Shown piece after piece: positions 1 to 7,198 of a stretch of DNA of 29,251 nt. Numbering within the stretch: position 1 is the stretch's first letter; every line of letters starts with the position of its first letter. The translations under genes were made by a program, and so were the position numbers. Source of the DNA: Bacilli bacterium (GTDB lineage: Bacteria > Bacillota_I > Bacilli_A > RF39 > UBA660); NCBI GenBank assembly GCA_016296185.1, contig JAEDJT010000018.1, positions 1 to 29,251 on the forward strand, read 5' to 3'. The notes under the pieces are model-generated. The model was not told the origin of the DNA. It did no database searches and worked only from the letters and a program-made list of their open reading frames with translations.

Positions 1-914
1 AAAATAAAATTAAAAGATAAATAGAATAATAACATATAAAGGAAAGTCCATAATCTATCTGTTTTATTATATCTATTATTAAACATATACAAAAAAAATA
101 ATAGAATAACTATAATACCTAAATATAACTTATTACTTATCAACATACTATTAACAAAATCATAATTAAATACAAAATCAATATTATTAATAAAATTTAA
201 ATAATACATTGCAGGTAATAAAACAATTGAACTTATACCTAAACATAATAAACTACTAAATATGAATCTAATTAACTTCTTAATATTAAAACAATATGAA
301 ATATTACATTTGTATATTAAATAAAATAAACAAACAATTAATATAGTAATACCAGAATAATAATTACTATATAAACATAAACTCATAAAAATAATATATA
401 AATAACTTTTATTACTAAATATCATTTTATCAATACCTAAAATAATTAAAGGAAATAAAACTAAACTATCCATCCACATCATACTAAAAGAATAAGTAAG
501 AACATATCCAGATAATGCATATAATAAACTAAATATAATAGTCTTATATGAATATTTATCATCACTTAAACTATTAAGATAAATACTCATAGTAACCCCC
601 ATTAAACCTATTCTAAATACTGTTATAAAATAAATAAAATCTATTACATGTTTACTACTAAAAAACATAAATAACATATTTAATAAACTATTAGAAAATA
701 AAGTCTTTATATTATATAAATCTACTCCCAAACCATATTTAAAAGTAAAAAAATAATTTATTTTTTTAAAACTATTAATAGTTAATATTAGTAATTTAGG
801 ATAATCATTATAATATGAATCATCAGATATATTAAATCCCATTAAATTACTAATAACTAAAAAGATAAATACTGGTAATACAAAAGATAATATATAAAAT
901 ACCTTCTTCTTCAT
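1..914 (-). CDS. YfhO-family multi-pass membrane protein, N-terminal part (3' end outside window)
   Basis: An open frame of 304 codons without a stop runs from the ATG at 914 off the left edge, so the C-terminus is missing. The start is set by an AGGTGA ribosome binding site a few bases upstream. The product is almost wholly hydrophobic with many membrane helices. The first helix is at residues 5-22. Near residues 130-160 there is the pattern SLLYALSGYV, then WMDSLVLFPLIILGID, followed by an SNYYSG motif. This arrangement is typical of the YfhO family. YfhO proteins are polytopic and GT-C-like, and in Bacillus subtilis one takes part in glycosylating lipoteichoic acid. By family knowledge this protein would transfer sugars from a lipid carrier to an envelope polymer outside the membrane. 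The substrate cannot be inferred. Another large GT-C protein is possible, but the W-D-S-L-x-L-F-P block favours YfhO. Confidence 0.8.
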   Translation of the reverse strand, partial: MKKKVFYILSFVLPVFIFLVISNLMGFNISDDSYYNDYPKLLILTINSFKKINYFFTFKYGLGVDLYNIKTLFSNSLLNMLFMFFSSKHVIDFIYFITVFRIGLMGVTMSIYLNSLSDDKYSYKTIIFSLLYALSGYVLTYSFSMMWMDSLVLFPLIILGIDKMIFSNKSYLYIIFMSLCLYSNYYSGITILIVCLFYLIYKCNISYCFNIKKLIRFIFSSLLCLGISSIVLLPAMYYLNFINNIDFVFNYDFVNSMLISNKLYLGIIVILLFFLYMFNNRYNKTDRLWTFLYMLLFYLSFNFI

Positions 915-936
915 ATTATTCACCTCAATGAATTTT

Positions 937-945
937 ATTATAACA
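937..945 (-). promoter_or_regulatory. Extended -10 promoter for the YfhO-family gene
   Basis: The minus strand reads TGTTATAAT, an extended -10 (TG-N-TATAAT), about 23 bases before the start codon. The -35 position falls in the hairpin of the preceding terminator and shows no good match. The ribosome binding site follows at 921-927. Confidence 0.45.
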
Positions 946-946
946 T

Positions 947-977
947 AAAAAGAATACTGTTAATCAGTATTCTTTTT
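947..977 (-). terminator. Intrinsic terminator after the thymidine kinase-like gene
   Basis: A 13-bp perfect stem (947-959 with 965-977) around a 5-base loop is followed on the minus strand by a run of T. It overlaps the stop codon region of the thymidine kinase-like gene and closes the nrtR operon. Confidence 0.85.
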
Positions 978-1532
978 TAATAATAATCTCATCATATCAG
1001 ATTTACTACGTCTCTTTTTAAGACATCTATCGCATAATGGAAAATAACCTTCATCTCCAACTTTAATTTTTTCAGTTTTAGTACCTTCAAAATAAGTAAA
1101 ACTAGCATCTCTTCCACAATCATAACAACTACCTTTAATAAACTCTACATTATCACTAATAGCAATTATTTGTGGCATTACTAAGAATGGTTCTTGTTCA
1201 GATGTCATATTTAAACCAGCTACATAAATATCAACTTCTTCTACAATTGATAAATAAGATAAAACACCAACATTTCCTTCTAACATTTGTACTTCATCAA
1301 TAAAAATTGTTCTAACATCATCTCTCATGTAATTCATAATTTCATCAAAAGTATCAATACAAATACAAGGAATGCCTTCTTCATAATCTTTACTTCTAAT
1401 TTCACCTACATCTCTATTATCTTTAGTAGGTTTAAAACATAAAATATGTTCTTTATTATATATTCCAAAATAAACATCCATCATGCTTTTAGTCTTCTTA
1501 CTATGCATAGGACCAGTAAAAGTTTTAATCAT
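960..1532 (-). CDS. Type II thymidine kinase-like protein with altered Walker A
   Basis: The 190-residue product has the layout and length of type II thymidine kinases, which phosphorylate thymidine to dTMP in salvage. Visible elements are an N-terminal P-loop region GPMHSKKT (residues 7-14), KPTKDNR (34-40), the Walker B/catalytic segment FIDEVQ with Glu80, the lasso region AGLN (105-108), and a zinc ribbon with Cys136, Cys139, Cys167 and Cys170. The oddity is the P-loop: the family has GPMFSGKT, but the last glycine (residue 12) is Lys here, and AGLD has become AGLN. ATP binding may be weakened or the substrate changed, so this may not be the housekeeping Tdk and I give no gene symbol. It overlaps the upstream AAA-CYTH gene by 8 bases, so the two are probably translationally coupled. 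Confidence 0.8.
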   Translation of the reverse strand: MIKTFTGPMHSKKTKSMMDVYFGIYNKEHILCFKPTKDNRDVGEIRSKDYEEGIPCICIDTFDEIMNYMRDDVRTIFIDEVQMLEGNVGVLSYLSIVEEVDIYVAGLNMTSEQEPFLVMPQIIAISDNVEFIKGSCYDCGRDASFTYFEGTKTEKIKVGDEGYFPLCDRCLKKRRSKSDMMRLLLKKNTD

Positions 1533-2643
1533 TTTTTAGTACCTTCTTCCATCCATTATTCTTTGATTTATTTATATTACTATATTCCTCATTATTTGTT
1601 ACATCATCAATAACACTAACAAATGGAGGTAATGAAACATTTTCATCATCAGTAATATTAATTTCTAAGTAACCTATACTTTCATTATCAAATACATCTA
1701 AATACATATATTGACCATTATAATCAAAATACATTCTATTCTTAATAATCACATCAGTATCAGGCTTTTTAAATTCTAATAATTCTTTATACATTTTAGG
1801 ATTTATTGACTTACTACTTACTTGAATCTTTCTTCCATCTTCTAAAATTTTATAAACAGTAAATTCATATGAAATTGAATCATCAATAACAACTTTTCTA
1901 ATTCTTTTTTCTTCATCAGGATTACTCATCAAATAAGCTTGTTCAATATAAGAAGTTCTACCACTTAACATTACTGTGCCAATATCAGTTTTATCTAAAT
2001 CAACTAAATACTTCTTTTGATTTTTAACAGGTCTTTTATTTAATACTTCATTTACATAATTAACTGTTTCATCAATCTTATCTTGCATTTCTTCTTTAGG
2101 TAAAACAATTTTTATTTTAGGATGACCAATCCAACTTTTTAAAGTTGTTACACCAAGATTTAAAGCATCATCAACATTTTCACTTCTTGCAGCATTATTC
2201 TCTAAAGTATAAAATTCTTTAGCACCAACAAGATCAATAACTAAATCATATTTATTTAATAAATCAGAATAACTCTTAACATTATTTAATCTATTTAAAA
2301 CTTCAATGAATTGTTCATCATTCATATAAGCTTTATTATCAATAGCACCTCTATCATATATAACTAATATATCTTTATCTGGATAAGTACTTTTATACAT
2401 TTCAATAGCTCTATCATAAACTTCTTCTTTAGCTAATTGTAATCTTAATATCAATTCTTGAAAATCAACTAAATCAATTGGATCCTCACCAAAACATTTT
2501 ATACCAGCAGTAATTATTTCAGTTGCAGTCTCAGGTACAACAATAACTTTTACTCCTTGATTACTAAATACATTAACAATATTATTTAAAACTGTAGTTT
2601 TACCACTACCTGGTCCACCAGTTAAAACAATTCTTTTTTCCAT
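1525..2643 (-). CDS. AAA_28 P-loop kinase/ATPase fused to a CYTH-like domain (Ttd14-like architecture)
   Basis: The 372-residue product has two parts. Residues 1-200 form a P-loop NTPase with Walker A GGPGSGKTT (9-17) and a YDRGAID segment (96-102), like the AAA_28 family, which includes the ribosylnicotinamide kinase domain of NadR. Residues 212-360 resemble CYTH/triphosphate-tunnel enzymes: an IEQ entry (232-234), RIR (246-248), KNR (300-302) and LEIN (325-328), so charged side chains alternate along strands. The same domain order occurs in Drosophila Ttd14. The substrate is unknown. A role in a phosphorylated nucleotide or NAD-precursor pathway is inferred from the NrtR-type regulator in the same operon. 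It lies 18 bases after the phosphatase gene with a strong AGGTAGAGG ribosome binding site, and its end overlaps the thymidine kinase-like gene. Confidence 0.75.
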   Translation of the reverse strand: MEKRIVLTGGPGSGKTTVLNNIVNVFSNQGVKVIVVPETATEIITAGIKCFGEDPIDLVDFQELILRLQLAKEEVYDRAIEMYKSTYPDKDILVIYDRGAIDNKAYMNDEQFIEVLNRLNNVKSYSDLLNKYDLVIDLVGAKEFYTLENNAARSENVDDALNLGVTTLKSWIGHPKIKIVLPKEEMQDKIDETVNYVNEVLNKRPVKNQKKYLVDLDKTDIGTVMLSGRTSYIEQAYLMSNPDEEKRIRKVVIDDSISYEFTVYKILEDGRKIQVSSKSINPKMYKELLEFKKPDTDVIIKNRMYFDYNGQYMYLDVFDNESIGYLEINITDDENVSLPPFVSVIDDVTNNEEYSNINKSKNNGWKKVLKND

Positions 2644-2661
2644 ACTCTACCTCTACCTGTA

Positions 2662-3219
2662 TTATTTAATTCTTCTTATTGTATTTTTTTCTTTATCATA
2701 TTCATGAACAGATGCCGTGACTACATCAAATCTTTCTTTTTTCATATCCAAAGGAATATCATTCAAAATATAATAAATCATATTGATATAACCTCTATGA
2801 GTAACAATTAAAGTATCATCTTCTATACTAGATAATTTACTAATATATTGTTTAACTTTATTATATAAATCTTTTAAACATTCTCCATTAGGATATACTG
2901 TTGTAACTTTAACATCTTTAAAATATTCAGGATATAATTCCTTAGCAGTAACTTTTAACATACCATTTAAATCACCTTTACTTTGTTCTCTAAATAAACT
3001 TGATTCTTCTAATGGAACATTTAAATACTTGTTGATAATCAAAGAAGTATGAACAGCTCTTCTAACATCACTACAAATAATCTTTTTTATATTCAAATTA
3101 TTATTAATCCATTCACCAACTAATTCTGCATCATTAATACCTGATTGTATTAATTCAACATCACTCCAACCACCAATATAATTTTCATCATCTTGGCCAT
3201 GTCGCATAAAATAAATCAT
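2662..3219 (-). CDS. Histidine phosphatase family protein (phosphoglycerate mutase-like)
   Basis: The 185-residue product carries the RHG motif at residues 6-8, with His7 as the likely phosphoryl acceptor. It also has SDVRRAVHT (50-58), the acid region LFREQSKGDLNG with Glu78, and VTHRGYIN (139-146), with His141 as the second catalytic histidine. This is the full active-site set of the histidine phosphatase superfamily at the size of the small broad-specificity phosphatases (CobC/GpmB-like). True glycolytic phosphoglycerate mutases are longer, so a phosphatase acting on a small phosphorylated metabolite is more likely. A GGAGGTAG ribosome binding site lies upstream. Just before it, at 3232-3246, is a copy of the dyad also found in the nrtR promoter, so the gene is probably under that regulator. 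Confidence 0.85.
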   Translation of the reverse strand: MIYFMRHGQDDENYIGGWSDVELIQSGINDAELVGEWINNNLNIKKIICSDVRRAVHTSLIINKYLNVPLEESSLFREQSKGDLNGMLKVTAKELYPEYFKDVKVTTVYPNGECLKDLYNKVKQYISKLSSIEDDTLIVTHRGYINMIYYILNDIPLDMKKERFDVVTASVHEYDKEKNTIRRIK

Positions 3220-3231
3220 ACTACCTCCAAT

Positions 3232-3246
3232 GTGTATTTTTTACAC
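3232..3246. promoter_or_regulatory. Putative NrtR operator, copy 2 (GTGTA-N5-TACAC)
   Basis: This perfect 5-bp inverted repeat with a T5 centre sits between the regulator gene and the phosphatase gene. Arms and spacing match the dyad in the regulator's promoter at 3979-3993. A TTGTTA hexamer lies upstream, but the place where a -10 would fall is the ribosome binding site. The copy may act as a roadblock or accessory operator and need not mark a separate promoter. Confidence 0.65.
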
Positions 3247-3271
3247 TTAACAAAAAATTTTAAAAGGATAA

Positions 3272-3946
3272 TTAAAATATTTCCTTATCCTCTATTTTCT
3301 TTTTAAACATATAAACTTTAGCAGGTTTATTACCTTCAAATCTATCATATCTATCAGTTTCATCTAATAGATTTAAACTTAATATTTTCTTTCTGAAGTT
3401 TCTTCTATCAAATTTTTTACCTAGAATAGCTTCATAAGTTTTTTGTAACTCAGGCATTGTTACACCATCAGGAAATAAACTCTTTAACATATTACTTTTA
3501 ACAATTTGTTTTTGTAATTCAATTAAAGCATCTTGCAAGATTTCTTCATGATCATAACCTAATGGAGGAATTTTATTAATTGGAAACCAATCAGCATTAG
3601 AAGTATTCTTAGTTTCTCTTAAGATATTAACTCTCTTACTATCAATGATTCCAATAAATCCTACAGCAACCATTCTCATTACTGGTGATCTATTAACTTT
3701 ACCAAAAGCTTTAAATTGTTTAATTTCAATATTTTCAATACCAGTCTTTTCTTTTAATTCTCTAAAAGCACCAGATTCTAAATCCTCATTATTATATAAA
3801 GCTCCACCTGTTAAAACCCAATCACCTAAGAAAGGTTCATTCTTTCTTTTAATTAATAAAACTTTAGTAACACCTTGTTCAACTGTAAATAAAGCAGTTA
3901 TAACATGAATTCCTTGGCCTTTATAATACTTATTTTTTACATCCAT
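3272..3946 (-). CDS. nrtR: NrtR-type transcriptional regulator (Nudix domain + winged helix)
   Basis: The 224-residue product has a Nudix-like domain (about residues 10-145) followed by a C-terminal winged-helix region (about 155-220). The C-terminal region contains LQKTYEAILGKKFDRRNFRKK and LNLLDET, closely resembling the DNA-binding half of NrtR regulators. The Nudix box spans residues 48-70. It keeps Gly48, Glu54, Arg62, Glu63 and Glu66, but the next acid is Lys67, so hydrolysis is probably impaired. NrtR proteins sense ADP-ribose-type ligands through the Nudix domain and repress NAD-related genes. That role is inferred here because no classical NAD gene is visible. Its promoter carries the dyad within the -35/-10 spacer, which indicates autoregulation. 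The gene starts the leftward operon with the phosphatase, AAA-CYTH and thymidine kinase-like genes. Confidence 0.82.
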   Translation of the reverse strand: MDVKNKYYKGQGIHVITALFTVEQGVTKVLLIKRKNEPFLGDWVLTGGALYNNEDLESGAFRELKEKTGIENIEIKQFKAFGKVNRSPVMRMVAVGFIGIIDSKRVNILRETKNTSNADWFPINKIPPLGYDHEEILQDALIELQKQIVKSNMLKSLFPDGVTMPELQKTYEAILGKKFDRRNFRKKILSLNLLDETDRYDRFEGNKPAKVYMFKKKIEDKEIF

Positions 3947-3970
3947 GAACTATCACCTCAGTACATTATA

Positions 3971-4000
3971 ATTATAATGTGTATTTTATACACTTGTCAA
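3971..4000 (-). promoter_or_regulatory. nrtR promoter with operator in the spacer
   Basis: The minus strand has TTGACA (3995-4000), an 18-base spacer and TATAAT (3971-3976). The spacer holds the dyad GTGTATTTTATACAC (3979-3993), so a bound dimer would block RNA polymerase directly. An AGGTGA ribosome binding site lies at 3953-3958 before the ATG at 3946. Confidence 0.8.
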
Positions 4001-4003
4001 TAT

Positions 4004-4031
4004 AAAAAAAGAAGATTTATAAAAATCTTCT
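4004..4031 (-). terminator. Intrinsic terminator after the 338-aa TasA-like gene
   Basis: A 9-bp stem (4010-4018 with 4023-4031) with a 4-base loop is followed on the minus strand by seven T. It overlaps the last bases of the gene at 4030 and separates the surface locus from the nrtR operon. Confidence 0.85.
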
Positions 4032-5046
4032 AATTTAACATTGATAATTCTAAATCAAATTTTAATTTACTATTAGCAGCAGCATTTTCTAAGTCAACAT
4101 CTTGACCTTCTAACCATAAGTAAACTCTTACTTTAGTTATACCTGCAGGAATATGCATTAAACTTTGAGGTGAACTAAATTCTTTAGTTGTTGCAACAGC
4201 AGGATTAACAGTTGTAAAATATGGACTATTATTTGTTTCAGTTAATAATACATGTTCATCAAATGCTCTATTAATTCCTTTATATGGCAATCTTTGAGCT
4301 CCGCTATTAGTAGTATTTATACCATAAAATGCTCTAGCAGCTGCAACACCATAATCTGTATGCATATCGTAATTTGGTTCCCAAATATAAGTTTGAGTAC
4401 CACCACTTAATGCTTGAGCAGTAGCAGCATTAGCATCCATAGAAGTAGATCCAACTACAACAAATCCTACTCTAGCAGCATTTTGACTACCTTTATCAGT
4501 TTCACCATCTCTTACTCTAACACCTGATGAAGCTGTAATACCAATATCAGCTGGAGTCGTTACAAGTAAGAATATATCAAATGCAACATAATGATGACCA
4601 TTACATTCTTCATCACCAACACAATTAATTTCATCTTCTTTAACAGCATATAAAGAAAATACATCATGTTTTTCTTCATTAACTAAACCATAATACATAT
4701 TCATTCTACCATTACTAGCAGATCCATCAGTAGATACTCCTGCTAATGTTAATGGAAATTGATTAGTAGCACTTCTATATGTAGCAACTGCATTATGTAA
4801 TTCTTCTAATGTAATTTCATTATCCCATTCAATTGCATCATGAGATATTTGAATACCAGATACAGTTTGAACATTAATATCAATAGTATCAATTAATGCA
4901 TTTTTATTACTTGAGAACCAAGCAAAAGTAAATGCACCAAAATTAATTAATAAAAATACAAATATTAATATCAAGATAATAATTTTACGCAATTGTCTAT
5001 AATATGCTTTATCTTTTCTATTTTTAGATTGTTTATTACTTGCCAT
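4030..5046 (-). CDS. SipW-cognate TasA/camelysin-like surface protein (A)
   Basis: The 338-residue product begins with a basic stretch (residues 4-21), one hydrophobic segment (22-43) and then FAWFSSNKN, the pattern at the cleavage region of SipW-dependent substrates. The remainder is polar and rich in beta-type sequence. It is paralogous to the gene at 5175. Both share GIQIS/GLQIS with WDN after the signal, a MYYG motif, a WEPN segment in the middle, and near the C-terminus GITKVRVY then W-x-E-G-Q-D-V-D. It is probably exported, cleaved by one of the signal peptidases in this locus, and built into an extracellular structure. A pair of Cys (CVGDEEC) could form a disulfide. It has its own promoter and terminator, so it can be expressed apart from its paralog. 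Confidence 0.7.
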   Translation of the reverse strand: MASNKQSKNRKDKAYYRQLRKIIILILIFVFLLINFGAFTFAWFSSNKNALIDTIDINVQTVSGIQISHDAIEWDNEITLEELHNAVATYRSATNQFPLTLAGVSTDGSASNGRMNMYYGLVNEEKHDVFSLYAVKEDEINCVGDEECNGHHYVAFDIFLLVTTPADIGITASSGVRVRDGETDKGSQNAARVGFVVVGSTSMDANAATAQALSGGTQTYIWEPNYDMHTDYGVAAARAFYGINTTNSGAQRLPYKGINRAFDEHVLLTETNNSPYFTTVNPAVATTKEFSSPQSLMHIPAGITKVRVYLWLEGQDVDLENAAANSKLKFDLELSMLN

Positions 5047-5070
5047 AAATAATCACACTACCTTAACTTA

Positions 5071-5099
5071 AGTATAAACCAAATACAATCATAAAACAA
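5071..5099 (-). promoter_or_regulatory. Promoter for TasA-like gene A
   Basis: The minus strand reads TTGTTT (5094-5099), 17 bases, then TATACT (5071-5076), about 25 bases before the ATG at 5046. Fit to a sigma-A promoter is reasonable. Confidence 0.55.
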
Positions 5100-5120
5100 T
5101 GAATTAAATAATTGCTTTAC

Positions 5121-5150
5121 ATAAAAAAACTTATGATTTCTCATAAGTTT
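5121..5150 (-). terminator. Intrinsic terminator after TasA-like gene B
   Basis: A 10-bp stem (5127-5136 with 5141-5150) closed by a GAAA tetraloop on the minus strand is followed by T residues. It ends the transcript of the gene at 5175. Confidence 0.85.
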
Positions 5151-5174
5151 TATTTATATATTTAATAAGTAATA

Positions 5175-6287
5175 TTAAGCCATACTGAATACTAATGTTA
5201 ATTTCATATCAGAACCAGATGCTTCATTTTCTGTATCAACATCTTGTCCTTCAACCCACCAGTATACTCTAACTTTAGTGATACCACTATTTATTGTCCA
5301 AGGATGACCACTTCCACCTAATACAATTGAATCTTTATTATCAGAATCAGTTGCATAAGTAAGAACTGGTCCTTCAGTTACATGTTCTGAACCACATTTT
5401 AAGTTATAAATATTTCTTTCATCTTCAGATGGAACTGCAGAACTATTAATATTTTTATTAATTGCACAATATTCAGTAGCATCAGTTGTACTAGCACTTA
5501 TACCATATTTACTAGCATTTGAACTACCAGATGATGTATGTGCATTAGCATTTGGTTCCCAAATAAAGAAATTAGTAGCTTTATTTAAAGCTCTAGCAGC
5601 AGCTCCTGAAGCAACAGGATCTAATGAATTATAAGTAGTATTACCTAAATCTAAAATACCTACACGAGCAGTATTTTTAGTACCTTTATCAGTACCAACA
5701 GCTTTTACTGAACTCTTACCATCTATAACGATTTGAGAATTTGCTGTAATTTTGAAATATAAGTCAAATGCTACATAATAACCTTTTCCAGATTCACTAG
5801 AACAACTAGGAATTTCTGATGGAGATTCTTGCTCTCCTGTATACATATCATTACAACTAATAATATTTGAAGCATCAGTAGTTTCAATTATATATTTAGT
5901 ATCAAGATTTCCAGTAACCTCATCTTGTTTAGTAACTGGATCTACTCTACCATAATACATTTTTACATATCCTTTACTATCATAAGTACCAGGAGATGAA
6001 ACATTTTCTAATGTAGCAGGTAATTGATTCTTAATATCAGTGTTTTGTAAATCAGCTATATATAATTTTTCTAAGTTTACTGAATTATCCCAGTTAACAC
6101 CATCAGCAGAAATTTGTAAACCATTTGCTGATCTAACTTCAACTTGTAATGTATCAACAGATACAGTACGGTTTGATGTGAACCATGACCATGTTTGTAG
6201 GCCAACTAGTCCAAGTGTTAATACTAACAATAAAATTAGTAATAACAATCTTCTTTGCTTATTATTTTTTTTGCTTGTCTTTGCCAT
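5175..6287 (-). CDS. SipW-cognate TasA/camelysin-like surface protein (B)
   Basis: The 370-residue product has a Lys/Arg-rich N-terminus (1-13), a hydrophobic segment (14-33) and then WSWFTSNRTVSVDTL, matching the signal region of SipW-type exported proteins. Its body aligns by eye with protein A: GLQIS with NWDN, KMYYGRVD, FIWEPNANAH, and a C-terminal block ITKVRVYWW followed by VEGQDVDTENEA. It is longer than A mainly by an insert with cysteines (around residues 130-160, and another near 270-300). It begins 15 bases after the upstream gene's stop, with an AAGGGAG ribosome binding site, so it is co-transcribed with the gene at 6303. It is inferred to be a structural subunit exported to the cell surface. 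There is no LPXTG or other wall anchor. Confidence 0.7.
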   Translation of the reverse strand: MAKTSKKNNKQRRLLLLILLLVLTLGLVGLQTWSWFTSNRTVSVDTLQVEVRSANGLQISADGVNWDNSVNLEKLYIADLQNTDIKNQLPATLENVSSPGTYDSKGYVKMYYGRVDPVTKQDEVTGNLDTKYIIETTDASNIISCNDMYTGEQESPSEIPSCSSESGKGYYVAFDLYFKITANSQIVIDGKSSVKAVGTDKGTKNTARVGILDLGNTTYNSLDPVASGAAARALNKATNFFIWEPNANAHTSSGSSNASKYGISASTTDATEYCAINKNINSSAVPSEDERNIYNLKCGSEHVTEGPVLTYATDSDNKDSIVLGGSGHPWTINSGITKVRVYWWVEGQDVDTENEASGSDMKLTLVFSMA

Positions 6288-6302
6288 AATATTACTCCCT
6301 TA

Positions 6303-7016
6303 TTATACACTTTCTTCTGTATGTTCTTCCATGATATCCATGTGCATTTTGATTTCTCCACCTAGTAGAGCATTTACGCATTCCGGATCATCACCTTCAA
6401 GCCAAATAACTATTGTAATCTTATCAATATCTTCAGGCATCATATCTGCCCTTTCTTCTAAGATAATAGTTCCGTCTTCGTCATCTCGGAATGGGGTCGT
6501 TCCTTTTTCAGGCTCATTTGTATTACTGTTAAGTTTAGCATAAACTACTGATTCATCATTTCTGTAAATCATAAATCTAACAGCTTCATCGACATTTTTA
6601 ATAACGTCATCTAGAGTAACTGAATACCAATAATTAATTGGTTCATTTCCTCTATTTTCTAAATAGAATGTATACGCTATATAGTTTTTCCCATTATGAG
6701 CACCATCAGCTTCATTTTGAATATTATCAGGTAACCATTTAATTGAGATATTATCCATGAATGGCATCTCTGCAGTAGATAATCTTCTAACATTACTACG
6801 ATTATTCAAAGACTCATACATTACTAAATTAGATCTTAAATAAGTATTTTTATCCATACTTATTGTAAAACTACCTTCATTATAAATAATATTTAATACA
6901 AAATAAGAAATAGCTAATAATAATAGTAATACTAGTAAAACTATAATTACTATCTTCTCAAATTTTTTCTTTTTCTTATATTGCTCGGCAGTTACAACAA
7001 CTTCTCCTTTAGCCAT
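6303..7016 (-). CDS. Membrane-anchored TasA-family-like protein (C) with WLEGDDPEC motif
   Basis: I place the start at the ATG at 7016 (237 residues), because AGGAGAGG lies 6 bases upstream. The frame is open 13 codons further to 7055, but that extension has no ribosome binding site. The product has a cytoplasmic basic segment (residues 13-21), one hydrophobic helix (22-44) and an outside domain starting with NEGSFTISMDKN. The domain contains NYIAYTFYLENRG, a strand-rich core seen in TasA-like folds, and ends with ITIVIWLEGDDPEC followed by a GGEIKMHMDI block. This tail parallels the W-x-E-G-x-D tail of A and B. The expected A-x-F/Y cleavage region is weak, so it may remain membrane-anchored, perhaps as a base or initiator subunit. 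It leads the operon with B, from a promoter at 7083-7111. Confidence 0.65.
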   Translation of the reverse strand: MAKGEVVVTAEQYKKKKKFEKIVIIVLLVLLLLLAISYFVLNIIYNEGSFTISMDKNTYLRSNLVMYESLNNRSNVRRLSTAEMPFMDNISIKWLPDNIQNEADGAHNGKNYIAYTFYLENRGNEPINYWYSVTLDDVIKNVDEAVRFMIYRNDESVVYAKLNSNTNEPEKGTTPFRDDEDGTIILEERADMMPEDIDKITIVIWLEGDDPECVNALLGGEIKMHMDIMEEHTEESV

Positions 7017-7048
7017 ATAATACCTCTCCTTCTCATAATATTGGAGAC

Positions 7049-7078
7049 ATAACAATAGTGCGCATACCCTATCGTTAT
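7049..7078 (-). promoter_or_regulatory. 5' UTR hairpin at the transcript start of genes C and B
   Basis: On the minus strand a 10-bp stem (7069-7078 with 7049-7058, one G-U pair) encloses a 10-base loop. The predicted transcription start for the -10 at 7083-7088 is about 7076, so the hairpin would form the very 5' end of the mRNA. It may stabilise the transcript or, as DNA, be an operator over the start site. Confidence 0.5.
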
Positions 7079-7082
7079 GACT

Positions 7083-7111
7083 ATTATAACATAGTGATAT
7101 ACCAATAACAA
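7083..7111 (-). promoter_or_regulatory. Promoter for the C-B operon
   Basis: The minus strand has TTGTTA (7106-7111), a 17-base spacer and TATAAT (7083-7088), the latter preceded by TG one base away. It lies back to back with the plus-strand promoter of gene D. Confidence 0.7.
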
Positions 7112-7166
7112 TAAATTTAATTCATTTTTTTTTATTTTTTTACATCTATTCTTTACAGTTTAGTTA

Positions 7167-7175
7167 TGATATAAT
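7167..7175 (+). promoter_or_regulatory. Extended -10 promoter for gene D
   Basis: The plus strand reads TGATATAAT, a TG-N-TATAAT extended -10, about 24 bases before the ATG at 7199. The -35 is not convincing. An AGGAGGT ribosome binding site at 7189-7195 follows. Confidence 0.6.
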
Positions 7176-7198
7176 TAACACAACATATAGGAGGTATC

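Noticed and set aside
3219..3260. Independent promoter for the histidine phosphatase gene
   Set aside because: A TTGTTA hexamer is present, but the position expected for the -10 is the GGAGG ribosome binding site, so only the operator copy is reported.
3645..3908. Plus-strand reading frame inside the nrtR gene
   Set aside because: It lies fully within a well-supported regulator gene, has no ribosome binding site, and its product has no family features.
6040..6543. Plus-strand frame of 167 codons across genes B and C
   Set aside because: It crosses the junction of two supported genes on the other strand and lacks a translation signal. It is a mirror of low-complexity codons.
7017..7055. 13-codon N-terminal extension of TasA-family-like gene C (start at 7055)
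   Set aside because: The strong AGGAGAGG site lies inside this stretch, just before the ATG at 7016, and no such site precedes 7055.
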